DNA of 55,379 nucleotides from Burkholderiales bacterium (GCA_020851255.1 JADZDA010000150.1:1-55379), one strand, 5' to 3'; positions 17,340 through 25,891 are shown, numbered from the stretch's first letter. Program-made: numbers and translations. Notes: generated from the sequence alone by a model not told the origin.

Positions 17340-17851
17340 GCGACACCGCGCCGGGCACCCGGGTCCCGTCCGTCGCCTGCGCGCGGATGACCGCCGCCGA
17401 TCTCGACGACGCACGCGCCTTGCTGGGCGCGTTCCTCGGCCGCGACGAGCACTACCGGGCATCCGCCGCCGCGTACGGCGACGGCGGTGCCGCGGCGCTC
17501 GACCGCGCGCTCGACCTCTTCGTGCGCCGCCCCGAGGTCGGCTTCGTCTGGCTCGCCCATGCGCACGACGCGGGCGGGCGCACGGCTGTCGGCGCCTGCG
17601 TCGCCTGCACCGCGATCTCGACCTCGCGCGGCGGCATCGTCGCCAAGCTCGACGACGTGACCATCCGCGACGGCTGGCAGGGCAGGGGCGTGGGCGGCGC
17701 GATGCTCGCCGCGCTCGCCCGGCACCTGCGCGCTCAGGGCGTTAGCCGCATCGACAGCGCCTGCCACCGCGACAACGCCGGCGCCTGGCGCTTCTACGAG
17801 CGGCTGGGCTTCCGGCCGCTCGACGAGGAACGCATCGCGTGGCTGATCTGA
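17336..17851 (+). CDS. GNAT family N-acetyltransferase
   Basis: A 171-residue GNAT protein. The acetyl-CoA binding loop is IRDGWQGRGVGGAMLAALAR (the Q/RxxGxG/A motif), preceded by the strand AKLDDVTI and followed by the typical SACHRDNAGAWRFYERLGF. I place the start at the GTG at 17336. A GGAGGAGG Shine-Dalgarno sequence ends just before it, and the GTGA overlap with the thioesterase stop supports coupling. The acceptor substrate is unknown. The gene ends 19 bp before ispD. Confidence 0.88.
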   Translation: MSDTAPGTRVPSVACARMTAADLDDARALLGAFLGRDEHYRASAAAYGDGGAAALDRALDLFVRRPEVGFVWLAHAHDAGGRTAVGACVACTAISTSRGGIVAKLDDVTIRDGWQGRGVGGAMLAALARHLRAQGVSRIDSACHRDNAGAWRFYERLGFRPLDEERIAWLI

Positions 17852-17870
17852 ATCGCGCGCGGAGTCCGGC

Positions 17871-18587
17871 GTGACGCGCCTGTACGTCGTCGTGCCCGCC
17901 GCCGGCGGCGGCACGCGTTCCGGGAGCGACCGGCCCAAGCAGTATCGCCTGATCGCCGGCCGGCCGATGCTCGCGCACACGCTCGACCGGCTCGCGGCGA
18001 TCGACGCGCAGGCGACGATCGTCGCGCTCGCTCCCGGTGACCGCGACTACGAACACGCGATCGGCGCGCGGCCCGGCGTCGAGACGCTGCGCTGCGGCGG
18101 CGCGACCCGCGCACGCACCGTCGCCGCGGCGGTCGGCGCGCTGCGGGCGCGCGCGCGGCCCGACGACTGGGTGCTGGTCCACGACGCCGCGCGTCCCTGC
18201 GTGCCCGCCGATGCGCTCGCGCGGCTGGTCGACACGCTGAAGGACGATCCGGTCGGCGGCCTGCTGGCGATACCGGTCGCCGACACGATCAAGCGCGCGG
18301 ACGGCGACACCGCCGCACGGGTCGCGCGCACCGAGGATCGCCGCGCGCTCTGGCAGGCGCAGACGCCGCAGATGTTCCGCTGCGCGATCCTCGCCGAGGC
18401 GCTGGCCGCCCCCGGCGCCGAGGATGCCACCGACGAGGCGCAGGCCGTCGAGGCGCTCGCCGCGCGCGGTCGCTGCGCGATGCCGCGGCTCGTCGAGGGC
18501 AGCCGCGCGAACTTCAAGGTCACCTATCCCGACGACTGGGCGATCGCCGAGGCGATCCTCGTCGCACAGCGAGGCGAACCACGATGA
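17871..18587 (+). CDS. ispD: 2-C-methyl-D-erythritol 4-phosphate cytidylyltransferase
   Basis: A 238-residue protein of the expected length. The nucleotide-binding loop is [19 protein letters not shown] (catalytic Arg/Lys), with [12 protein letters not shown] and later [12 protein letters not shown]. IspD joins MEP and CTP to give CDP-methylerythritol in the non-mevalonate isoprenoid pathway. It is followed by ispF with a four-base ATGA overlap, the order usual in beta- and gammaproteobacteria. The ftsB-like gene often upstream in relatives is absent; here it follows the GNAT gene. Confidence 0.96.
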   Translation: MTRLYVVVPAAGGGTRSGSDRPKQYRLIAGRPMLAHTLDRLAAIDAQATIVALAPGDRDYEHAIGARPGVETLRCGGATRARTVAAAVGALRARARPDDWVLVHDAARPCVPADALARLVDTLKDDPVGGLLAIPVADTIKRADGDTAARVARTEDRRALWQAQTPQMFRCAILAEALAAPGAEDATDEAQAVEALAARGRCAMPRLVEGSRANFKVTYPDDWAIAEAILVAQRGEPR

Positions 18588-19063
18588 CGATCCGCATCGG
18601 CACCGGTTTCGACGTCCACGCGCTCGTCCCCGGGCGCGCACTCATCCTCGGCGGCGTCCACGTCCCGCACGACCGGGGGCTCGACGGCCACTCCGACGCC
18701 GACGTGCTGATCCACGCGATCGGCGACGCGATCCTGGGCGCGCTCGCGCTGGGCGACCTGGGCAGGCACTTCCCCGACACCGATCCGAAGTGGAAGGGCG
18801 CCGACAGCCGCAAGCTCCTGCGCCGCATCGTCGCGCTGATGACCGAGCGCGGCTACGCGATCGGCAACGTCGACGCGACGATCATCGCGCAGGCGCCGAA
18901 GCTCGCGCCGCACATCGGCGCGATGCGCCAGCACCTCGCCGCCGACCTCGAATGCACGCTGGACGACGTCAGTGTCAAGGCGACCACCACCGAGAAGCTC
19001 GGCTACACCGGGCGCGGGGAGGGGATCGCGGCGCAGGCGGTGGTGCTGCTCGAGAGCGTCTAG
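18584..19063 (+). CDS. ispF: 2-C-methyl-D-erythritol 2,4-cyclodiphosphate synthase
   Basis: A 159-residue protein of normal length. The metal ligands D10 and H12 lie in GTGFDVHAL and H44 in [11 protein letters not shown]; the DGHSDADV signature, [14 protein letters not shown] and [17 protein letters not shown] are all present. IspF cyclises CDP-ME 2-phosphate to MEcPP with release of CMP. It ends the long plus-strand run that starts at glcD; immediately after it the strand and base composition change. Confidence 0.97.
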   Translation: MTIRIGTGFDVHALVPGRALILGGVHVPHDRGLDGHSDADVLIHAIGDAILGALALGDLGRHFPDTDPKWKGADSRKLLRRIVALMTERGYAIGNVDATIIAQAPKLAPHIGAMRQHLAADLECTLDDVSVKATTTEKLGYTGRGEGIAAQAVVLLESV

Positions 19064-19084
19064 GCGACGCAGGCGAAGGCGAAG

Positions 19085-19441
19085 TCAGGCGCGCTCCGCC
19101 TCGAGCGCGATGACATGAACACTTGCGGTTTCACGTAGGGATTTCGCGAAGCGACTTTCCACGCGATCGCCTCGGCCAGACGCATCGGCGTGCACGGCGC
19201 CGGTAGAGAAGTCGACCAAGGCGTAAGTCACCGCCTTGCAGTCGTGGGCGCCAGACGTTCTGGTTCTGAAGTGCCGGTTTGACAGGGAAGTTTGCGCCGC
19301 CGCCCCCTCCTTGCGGGGTCGCAGGAGGTTCACCACCCGCTGGGCGACGACCTCGGTCTTCCCCGAACCCGCGCACGCGATGAGCTGGAGGTGTCCGGTC
19401 CTGTGGCCGATCGCCTGCTTCTGTGAGGCGGTGAACTGCAT
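19085..19441 (-). pseudogene. truncated UvrD/PcrA-type helicase fragment
   Basis: A 118-residue frame. The first 46 residues are the start of a superfamily-1 helicase: a Q-motif-like QFTASQKQAI (Q7) and a Walker A motif LIACAGSGKTEVVAQRVV (K28, T29). After VVNLLRPRKEG the sequence leaves the family: motif Ia (the usual AFTFTxxAA region) and all later motifs are absent, and the remaining 70 residues (beginning AAAQTSLSNRHFRTRTSG) are unlike helicases. A complete homologue is more than 600 residues. I read it as a remnant left by a deletion or insertion near 19300. The region is visibly less GC-rich than its flanks. An alternative is a short, still expressed chimeric protein. The start at 19441 is followed naturally by the helicase N-terminus. 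Confidence 0.65.
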
Positions 19442-19566
19442 GTCTGCATTACCTCGAGTCGACACCGGGTGGCGGGTCAGAGCAAAAGGCGACCGCGGGG
19501 AAGGCGGGAAGTGGTAAGACCGGTTTCCCTGCCCGCCAGCGTGCAGACGAGAGGATGGCGGCCCTG

Positions 19567-20487
19567 TCACGCAAGTGCAAGAACCGCTCCATGGATCACC
19601 CGTTCGTCGCACCCGAGCGCTCCCCCCGCCAGGTCGCCACCGCCGATCCGCAGATCCTCGCCCTCGCCGATGGCCTTGAAGCGCTCGACCTTCGCCGTCT
19701 TGATCCGGTCGAGGAATCGCCTCGCGTCGTCGGCGCTCGCGCTCGGCGCCGCGGTGCGCTCGGACTCGAGCGCATCGATCGCATAGGCACGCACGAGTCT
19801 GGGCAGCACCCTGGCGTAGGTGTCGGGCGAGTCGAAGAGCTCGACGCCGGCGATGCGCTCGTCGATCGCGATCACGGCGCCGCGCTGCCGCGGCTCGGGA
19901 CGGAAGGCGGCGACGAAGTCGGCGAGGTCGCCGTCGACCGCGCGGTAGGCGTCGTTCAGCGACATCGATGGCGAGTCGACGCGACTGAAGTGCACCTTCT
20001 GCGCGACATCCTCCCACAGCGCCCGCTGGTCGGCATGCCGCCGGCCGGTCGCGCGCATCGAGTCGGACACGCTCCTGATCTTCTCGGCGCGCGCTCGCGG
20101 GTAGAGCATGTCACCGGACGCGGCGAAGCCGCGCGTGCGGTACGACCAGCGACCCTGCTCGACGCAGGCGACCGGGACGGTCAATTTCGCGCCTGGCGCG
20201 ACCAGGATCGACAGGTTGATCGTGCGGTTCTTCCGCGCGCCGGCCAGCACGTCGCCGTCGACCAGCAGGATGCGCCACTCGGAGAGGTTTTCGAGCGCGA
20301 CTTCGTGGACGCTCCCGCCGACCGAGACTTCGTCGACGCGGGCGAGCCCGCGCTCGAGCGCTTCTTCGAGCAGCAGGTAATCGCGCGGCCGGTCCTCGGC
20401 CCCGACGAGCGGGTGCAGGGCGAGGTTGCGGTGGACCTGCGGCGCGTGCAGAACGAGTTCGTCGATCGTTCGTTCGATTTCGTGCAT
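19567..20487 (-). CDS. ARPP-1 family protein (DUF6569-like)
   Basis: A 306-residue protein matching the ARPP-1 domain: HRNLALHPLVG at the start, YLLLEEALERGLARVDEVS, GGSVHEVALEN, ILLVDGDVLAGARKNRTINL, then SILVAPGAKLTVPVACVEQG and RWSY, and a C-terminal GEGEDLRIGGGDLAGGAL. The name refers to association with ADP-ribosylglycohydrolase and rhodanese/phosphatase genes; its biochemical role is not established. No signal peptide is present. I chose the ATG at 20487 because it has GGGAGG 7 bases upstream and gives a normal N-terminus, although the frame is open further. It lies between a WYL regulator gene and a helicase fragment on the same strand. Confidence 0.82.
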   Translation of the reverse strand: MHEIERTIDELVLHAPQVHRNLALHPLVGAEDRPRDYLLLEEALERGLARVDEVSVGGSVHEVALENLSEWRILLVDGDVLAGARKNRTINLSILVAPGAKLTVPVACVEQGRWSYRTRGFAASGDMLYPRARAEKIRSVSDSMRATGRRHADQRALWEDVAQKVHFSRVDSPSMSLNDAYRAVDGDLADFVAAFRPEPRQRGAVIAIDERIAGVELFDSPDTYARVLPRLVRAYAIDALESERTAAPSASADDARRFLDRIKTAKVERFKAIGEGEDLRIGGGDLAGGALGCDERVIHGAVLALA

Positions 20488-20709
20488 GGCGGCCTCCCTG
20501 CGGCGATGAGGGAGGCGAGCGTCGCAGACGGCGGGCTCAGGGGGTGAGCCTCGACCGATGGGACGATTCGAGCCGCTGCATCTCCTCGCGGGCTCACGCG
20601 TGCGCGCCGCCGGAGGAGGAACGGGCAGGGAAGCCTGGCATCCGGCAGCCGTCGTTCGTGCGCTCGCCGTCGACACCCCGCCATGGACCGTTCGTCGCCG
20701 CCCATCGTC

Positions 20710-21678
20710 CTACCGATATCGCTGCGCCGCTTTCGTGAGTTCCGCGGCGACCCGGTCCCTCAGCGCCGGCGGCGCGAGCACCTCGACGTCGGACCCGAAG
20801 CGCAGGATGTCGCCGACGAGCTCGCGGTCGTCTGCGTACGGGAGCTCGAGGACGTAGCTGCCGTCGTCCTCGCCGGTGCCGCGCTGCTTGCCGTGCCAGG
20901 TCTGGCGCGCCACCCAGCGGGCGGCGGTCGGGGAGAAGCGGAGCTTCGCCCATTCGACGTCACGGCCGGTGAAGATGCCGTAGCCGCTCTTGAGGAAGGC
21001 GTCGAGCTCGGCGTCGGGCACTTCGCGCGCGGGCTCGTCGGTGAGGCGGGCGGCCTCGAACGCGTCGACCGAGAAGCTGCGCAGGCCCTCGCGCAGATGG
21101 CAGTACGCGTCGAGATACCAGTTGTCGCGGTAGTGAACGAGCCGCTGCGGGGAGAGGGTACGCGTCGTGCGACGGTCCTCGGCCCGGTTGTAATGGTCGA
21201 CGGCGAGCTGCCGGCGCTTCAGCACGGCGCGCGCGACGACGCTGAACTGCTCGACGTTCGAACGGCGCGCTTGCAACGGGATGACGCGCACGCGCCGGCC
21301 GACCTCGTCCTTGGCGCCGTCGCGGGAGCCGAGGATCGCGGAGAGTCGCTGGAGCAGCGGCTTCACGTGCGGCGTCAGCAGCCCCGGCTCGAGATTGACG
21401 AGCAGGTGCTGCATCGTGAGCAGCGCGTGGACCTCGTCGGCCGAGAACCACAGGCCCGGCAGCTCGTAGCGCGGACCGTCCTGGGGCTCGCCGTAGCGGT
21501 AGCCGCCGGCGTCGCGGTCGAATTCGATCGGCGCGTTCAGCCGGTCGCGCATGTAGGCGAGGTCGCGCTTCAACTGCGCGCGTGACACGCCGAGTTCCTC
21601 GAGCAGGCGCGCGAACGACGCGCCCGGGCTCGCGTGCAGCCGCTGGTCGATTCGGTAGAAGCGTTCGGTGCGGTCCAT
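20710..21678 (-). CDS. WYL-domain transcriptional regulator
   Basis: A 322-residue protein with an N-terminal winged-helix DNA-binding domain (MDRTERFYRIDQRLHASPGA, then ELGVSRAQLKRDLAYMRDRL as the recognition region). A WYL ligand-sensing domain follows at about residues 140-225, containing the HYRDNWYLDAYCHLREGLRSF stretch split around the WYL triad, and then a WCX-like C-terminal domain. Such proteins sense nucleic acids or nucleotides and control DNA repair, defence or metabolic genes. The ARPP-1 gene is 222 bp downstream on the same strand and is the most likely target or partner. Confidence 0.9.
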   Translation of the reverse strand: MDRTERFYRIDQRLHASPGASFARLLEELGVSRAQLKRDLAYMRDRLNAPIEFDRDAGGYRYGEPQDGPRYELPGLWFSADEVHALLTMQHLLVNLEPGLLTPHVKPLLQRLSAILGSRDGAKDEVGRRVRVIPLQARRSNVEQFSVVARAVLKRRQLAVDHYNRAEDRRTTRTLSPQRLVHYRDNWYLDAYCHLREGLRSFSVDAFEAARLTDEPAREVPDAELDAFLKSGYGIFTGRDVEWAKLRFSPTAARWVARQTWHGKQRGTGEDDGSYVLELPYADDRELVGDILRFGSDVEVLAPPALRDRVAAELTKAAQRYR

Positions 21679-21932
21679 GCCCGCGCAGGATGCGGCGCGG
21701 CGCGCCCGCGGCCTTGACGCCGGTCAACCGGTGCGCGGGCGCGTGTGGATCGAGGTTTCGCGCAGCGCGAACGCACGTTCGATCTCCGAGGAAATCACTC
21801 GGCCGTCCGCGCGCGCCGCGGCGACGAACGGCCGCCTCGGGCTCGCGCCCTGAGCCCGCGGTTTCGCACGATGGCTCCGCGTACCACCACCGGTGTTCAT
21901 CCACCGGGGTCCATCCACTCCAGGGAGCCACC

Positions 21933-22382
21933 ATGTCATCGATCACTCGGAAGAGCGTCGCGGCGCTGTCGATCGCCGTTGTCCTGCTGCCGGGCTGCGC
22001 GTCGCGGCCGGACAACGTCGTCGCGAGCCACGTCTCGTCGAGCCGCTACGCCGACCGCACGTGCAAGAGCCTCGCGCGCGAGCTGGACGAGGTGCAGGAC
22101 GCGCTGCGCGCGCAGTCGGCGAAACTGAACGACAAGGCGACGCAGGACGCGGTCGTCACCGGCGTCGGCGTCATCCTGTTCTGGCCGGTGCTCTTCGCGC
22201 TGGGCAACAACGCCGGACTCGAAGGCGACGTCGCGCGGTTGAAGGGCGAGGAGCAGGCGATCCGCAAGCAGATGCGCGAGGCGGATTGCGACCCGCCGCC
22301 GAAGTCGTCGGCGCCGGCGGCGGCCGAAGCGGTGCCGGTGCCGGTGTCGGGGGAGGGCGCGAAGGCCGCTGCGCCCCGGTAG
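21933..22382 (+). CDS. putative lipoprotein
   Basis: A 149-residue protein with a lipoprotein signal peptide. A positively charged N-terminus is followed by ALSIAVVLLPGC, giving a lipobox LLPGC with lipidation at C22. A predicted coiled-coil or helical region ARELDEVQDALRAQSAKL, a hydrophobic stretch VILFWPVLFALGNNAGLEGD (about residues 74-93), a second charged helix RLKGEEQAIRKQMREADC and an Ala/Pro-rich tail follow. I recognise no named family. The GGGAG sequence just upstream supports the ATG at 21933. The function is unknown; it is probably anchored in the envelope. Confidence 0.78.
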   Translation: MSSITRKSVAALSIAVVLLPGCASRPDNVVASHVSSSRYADRTCKSLARELDEVQDALRAQSAKLNDKATQDAVVTGVGVILFWPVLFALGNNAGLEGDVARLKGEEQAIRKQMREADCDPPPKSSAPAAAEAVPVPVSGEGAKAAAPR

Positions 22383-22430
22383 GCGACCGCGACGGTGGCG
22401 CCGGGGGCCGTTCCCCGGCATCCTTCGCCG

Positions 22431-23567
22431 ATGGCGCCCGGCCGCGGCCTACGCGTACTGCTGGTCTCGATCGTCGACCCGGCCCGGCGCCGCGGCGGTG
22501 CGTGGACGGTCACGCGCGGGCTGGTCGAGCTCCTGGGACGCGAGCCGTGGACGGCCGAACTCACCGTCGTCGCGGCCGACGAGCCGCGCTGGCCCGCGTT
22601 ACGGCGCGCGACATCGCTCGCCTGCGCGCCCTGGACCGGCGTGCCGGCGAAGGTGCGCTACCTGCGCACGCGGGCGTTCGTGGCCCGGGTGCGCGAGGCG
22701 CTCGGTCGCGGGCACCACGACCTCGTGGTGATCAACGGCTCGGACCTGCTCGGGTGCCTGGCCGATGTCCCGCGCGGCACGCCCACGCTCGCGGTCGTGC
22801 ACAACCGCGAGGCGCGGCTCTACCGGGACCAGGTCGACGCGACGCTGCCGCGGGCGGGTCCGCTGAGCGCGTGGCTGAAACACGACGGTGAGCGGCTGGA
22901 ACGCTACGAGCGCGAGTGGCTCGCGCGCGCCGGCGCGGCGATCTTCCTGTCGCAGGACGAAGCCGACGAGTTCGCGCGCGAGCTCCCCGGTCTGGACGCG
23001 CTCGTGCTGCCGCCGCTGTTCGCGCAGCCGCCGACGCGCGTCGCCAAGGCCGCGAACGGCCGCCTCGACCTCGGACTCCTCGCGGACTTCGCATGGTGGC
23101 CCAACCGGGACGCGGCGCGGTGGTTCGTGCGCGAGGTGCTCGATCGCGTCGGCGGCGACGTGCGGCTGCATCTGTACGGCCACCGCAGCGGGGAAGTCGT
23201 GCGCCCGCACCCGCGCGTGGCCATGCACGGGTTCGTCGACGACCTCGCGCGCGTCTGGTCGTCGTGCGACGGCATGGTCGTGCCGATCCGCTACGGCGCG
23301 GGCGTGTCGGTCAAGGTCGCCGAGAGCCTGTACCACGGCATGCCGGTGGCGTCGACGCGGCACGGACTGCGCGGCCTGCCGCCGTTCGACCATCCGCAGG
23401 TCGTGCGCTGCGACAGCGCCGACGAATGGATCGGATTCCTCTCGGGCGCACGCGCGCGGTCGTGGAGCGCCGGGCGCCTGCCGATCGAGGCGAGCCTTCC
23501 GTTCGACCTCGCGGCGAACGCGTCGCGGTTCGACGCGTTCCTCGCGCGCGTGCTGGAACGGCGCTGA
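22431..23567 (+). CDS. GT4-type glycosyltransferase
   Basis: A 378-residue protein with a GT-B fold. The N-terminal Rossmann half starts GLRVLLVSIVDPARRRGGAW and contains LAVVHNREARLYRDQ. The C-terminal half has DLGLLADFAWWPNRDAARWF, VRLHLYGHRSGE, VAMHGFVDDLARVWSSCDGM and the donor-binding GAGVSVKVAESLYHGMPVAS (an E-x7-E-like region). This is typical of GT4 (Glyco_trans_1) enzymes that extend cell-surface glycans in the cytoplasm. A GTG at 22395 would lengthen it by 12 residues. It starts 48 bp after the lipoprotein gene and converges on the histidine kinase gene. Donor and acceptor are unknown; it is distant from the fucose module. Confidence 0.85.
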   Translation: MAPGRGLRVLLVSIVDPARRRGGAWTVTRGLVELLGREPWTAELTVVAADEPRWPALRRATSLACAPWTGVPAKVRYLRTRAFVARVREALGRGHHDLVVINGSDLLGCLADVPRGTPTLAVVHNREARLYRDQVDATLPRAGPLSAWLKHDGERLERYEREWLARAGAAIFLSQDEADEFARELPGLDALVLPPLFAQPPTRVAKAANGRLDLGLLADFAWWPNRDAARWFVREVLDRVGGDVRLHLYGHRSGEVVRPHPRVAMHGFVDDLARVWSSCDGMVVPIRYGAGVSVKVAESLYHGMPVASTRHGLRGLPPFDHPQVVRCDSADEWIGFLSGARARSWSAGRLPIEASLPFDLAANASRFDAFLARVLERR

Positions 23568-23597
23568 CCGCGGCGCGGCCGGCGCCGCACTTGCGGT

Positions 23598-24968
23598 TCA
23601 CCGGTACGTCGAGTCCGATCCGGGTTCGCCGCGATGGCCGGCGGCAGGCCCGGGTCCGCGTGTCGAGAGGGTGACCCGCGCGATCGTCCCGCCGCCTTCG
23701 CGAACGCCCAGGTCGAAGCGCCCGCCGGGCATGCGCGCCACTCGCTCGACGATCGCGAGGCCGAGTCCCGCGCCGGCGGCGCCGTCCTCGCGGGAGCGCG
23801 CGTCGCTCGCGCGCGTGAACGGGCGCTTCAATCGCTCGACGTCCTCGGCGCGGATTCCGCGGCCGCGGTCGCGGACCTCGATCGTCGCGTGGTCGGGTCC
23901 GTCGGCGGTGGCGACCTCGACCGGCGGCGCGCCGTAGGCGAGCGCGTTGTCGACGAGATTGGCGACCAGCCGCGAGACCGCCGTGGGCTTGATCGGCAGC
24001 GGGCGCACGCCGCCGGCGCGGAAGCCCACGTCGCGGCCCGCGGCGACGTAGCGCTCGACGCAGGCGCCGACGACCGCATCCAGGTCGCCGATCTCGCGGC
24101 GCGCGGCGTCGTCGAGCCGCGCGAATTCGAGGAACTGGCCGACGATCCGGTCCATTTCCTCGATGTCGGCGACCATCCCGGCGCGCGCGTTCGCGTCCGC
24201 GCTCATCTCGACACCGAGCCGCAGCCGCGCGAGCGGCGTGCGCAGGTCGTGCGAGATGCCGGCGAGCAGGACCGTCCGGTCGCGGTCGGTCTGGTCCAGC
24301 CGCGCGAGCATCGCGTTGAACCGGCGATTGACCGCCGCGATCTCCGACGGACCGCCTTCGGGCAGCGGCGCGGGCCGATCGCCGCGGCCCAGCTGGTCGA
24401 CGGCGGCGTTCAACTGACGCAGCGGGCGCGCGAGCACGCGTGCGAACACGAACGCGGCCGCGACCAGCAGCGCGACGATCGCGACCGACCAGGCGATCAC
24501 GCGCGTCGGCGCCTCGTCGGGCGCGCGCGGCGGCGGCAGCGGCACGCCGGTCCAGTAGCCGGCGCCCGCGACGTCGAGCCGCACCCACAGCAGCCCGCGC
24601 GCCGGCTGCGCCCGCACCTCGGTGCCGGGCCCGAGTTCCGCGCGCAGCCGGTTCTCGATCTCGGCGACCAGCGGGCCGGGGGGCGGCGCACCCAGCGCGA
24701 GGCCTGGGCGGTCGATCTCCGGCACGATCCGCACGCCGTGCTCGCGGCCGATGCGCATCAGGACGTCGCGCCGGCCGGGCGCGCCGGACTCCTCGATCGC
24801 CGCGCGCAGCGCCTTGAGCTGCGTCACGCGCGCTTCGGTGACCTGCCGGGTGATCAGCGCCGCGCGATCCTGGCGGAACAGCGCGATCATGGACACGGTC
24901 GCGATCGTCACCACCGCGACCAGCAGCAGCGCGAGGCGACCGAACAGCGACCGCGGATAGAGCGTCAC
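23598..24968 (-). CDS. sensor histidine kinase, EnvZ/CpxA-like
   Basis: A 456-residue membrane kinase. TM1 is at about residues 8-28 (LFGRLALLLVAVVTIATVSM) and a periplasmic sensor region follows. TM2 lies at about 162-185 (WSVAIVALLVAAAFVFARVL), then a HAMP linker, and the HisKA dimerisation helix AGISHDLRTPLARLRLG with the phosphoacceptor H240. The ATPase domain has the N box NLVDNALAYG, the G1 box EVRDRGRGI and the G2 region GAGLGLAIVERV. The GTG start at 24968 overlaps the regulator's TGA by four bases, so the pair is coupled. The divergent Spy-like gene suggests it senses envelope stress; that is inference. Confidence 0.93.
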   Translation of the reverse strand: MTLYPRSLFGRLALLLVAVVTIATVSMIALFRQDRAALITRQVTEARVTQLKALRAAIEESGAPGRRDVLMRIGREHGVRIVPEIDRPGLALGAPPPGPLVAEIENRLRAELGPGTEVRAQPARGLLWVRLDVAGAGYWTGVPLPPPRAPDEAPTRVIAWSVAIVALLVAAAFVFARVLARPLRQLNAAVDQLGRGDRPAPLPEGGPSEIAAVNRRFNAMLARLDQTDRDRTVLLAGISHDLRTPLARLRLGVEMSADANARAGMVADIEEMDRIVGQFLEFARLDDAARREIGDLDAVVGACVERYVAAGRDVGFRAGGVRPLPIKPTAVSRLVANLVDNALAYGAPPVEVATADGPDHATIEVRDRGRGIRAEDVERLKRPFTRASDARSREDGAAGAGLGLAIVERVARMPGGRFDLGVREGGGTIARVTLSTRGPGPAAGHRGEPGSDSTYR

Positions 24969-25702
24969 GCGCCGGCGCCGTCGTCGTCGGGCACGTAGAC
25001 GTAGCCCTGGCCCCAGACGGTCTGGATGTAGCGCGGGCGCGCCGGATCGGGCTCGATGAGCTTGCGCACCCGGGAGACCTGGACGTCGATCGCGCGGTCG
25101 AAGACCTCGTGATCGCGGCCGCGCGCGAGCTGCATGAGCTTCTCGCGGGCGAGCGGCGCGCGCGGGTGCTCGGCGAACACGCGGATCAGCGAGAATTCGC
25201 CGGTGGTGAGATGCGTGACCTTGCCGTCGAGCGTGAGCGTGCGCGCGGCGAGATCGAGCCGGTGACGGCCGAACGCGATCGCCCCGGTCTCGGTGGGCGC
25301 GCCCGCCGCCGGCTTGAGCGCGTGGCGCCGCAGGACCGCGTGGATGCGCGCGACCAGCTCGCGCGGATTGAACGGCTTGGGCAGGTAATCGTCGGCGCCC
25401 ATCTCGAGCCCGACGATCCGGTCGATGTCCTCGCCCTTGGCGGTCAGCATGATGATCGGCACGTCGTCGCCGGCGCCGCGCAGCCGCCGGCAGACGGCGA
25501 GGCCGTCCTCTCCGGGCATCATCAGGTCGAGGACGATGAGGTGCGGCGGGTCGCGCTGCAGCCGCCGGTCGAGCTCGCGGGCGTCGGGGATCGCGCGGAC
25601 CTCGAAGCCCTGCTCGGTCAGGTACCGGGTGAGGAGGTCGCGCAGCCGCACGTCGTCGTCGACGACGAGGATGCGCGTCGGGCTGCTGGCCGGAGGCTTC
25701 AT
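24965..25702 (-). CDS. OmpR-family response regulator
   Basis: A 245-residue protein. The receiver domain RILVVDDDVRLRDLL carries the acidic pocket D15-D17, the phosphoacceptor D59 in LIVLDLMMPGEDG, the switch Thr in IIMLTAKGE and the Lys in DYLPKPFNPREL. The C-terminal winged-helix domain ends GQGYVYVPDD. It is the partner of the kinase whose GTG start overlaps its stop. The divergent intergenic region upstream holds a GTAAC-N5-GTAAC site (25747-25762) that could be its own operator. The start at 25702 gives MKPPASSPTRILVVDDD; longer in-frame extensions would run through that operator. Confidence 0.95.
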   Translation of the reverse strand: MKPPASSPTRILVVDDDVRLRDLLTRYLTEQGFEVRAIPDARELDRRLQRDPPHLIVLDLMMPGEDGLAVCRRLRGAGDDVPIIMLTAKGEDIDRIVGLEMGADDYLPKPFNPRELVARIHAVLRRHALKPAAGAPTETGAIAFGRHRLDLAARTLTLDGKVTHLTTGEFSLIRVFAEHPRAPLAREKLMQLARGRDHEVFDRAIDVQVSRVRKLIEPDPARPRYIQTVWGQGYVYVPDDDGAGA

Positions 25703-25746
25703 GGTCGGATTGGAACCTGCGCCGATCCCGCTGCCGCGACGCCCGG

Positions 25747-25762
25747 TGTAACCGATTGTAAC
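25747..25762 (+). promoter_or_regulatory. candidate CpxR/OmpR-type operator between the two-component operon and the spy-like gene
   Basis: TGTAACCGATTGTAAC: two identical TGTAAC half-sites on the same face of the helix (period 10 bp), i.e. GTAAC-N5-GTAAC. This has the spacing of the E. coli CpxR box GTAAA-N5-GTAAA. It lies 45 bp upstream of the regulator start and 130 bp upstream of the spy-like start, placed to control both. A similar site is at 7731-7750. Confidence 0.6.
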
Positions 25763-25891
25763 GGCGACGGCTTTCGGAAAGGTCCGGTTGCATCCGCGGG
25801 CGTGCGCGCTGCAACCACCGGGCGCAGGCTCGCGTCGAACCTCCCGAGCCCGCACGAATTCCCGAGCGGGCGCCACTCAGAGGACATCGAC

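Noticed and set aside
21679-21932. Gene-free gap between the WYL regulator and the lipoprotein gene, checked for a small gene or RNA
   Set aside because: Only a 6-bp GGGCTC/GAGCCC repeat (21839-21857) and frames without good start signals were seen; nothing could be supported.
23634-24998. A 454-codon plus-strand frame opposite the histidine kinase
   Set aside because: Antisense shadow without motifs; the minus strand has H box, N box and G boxes in order.
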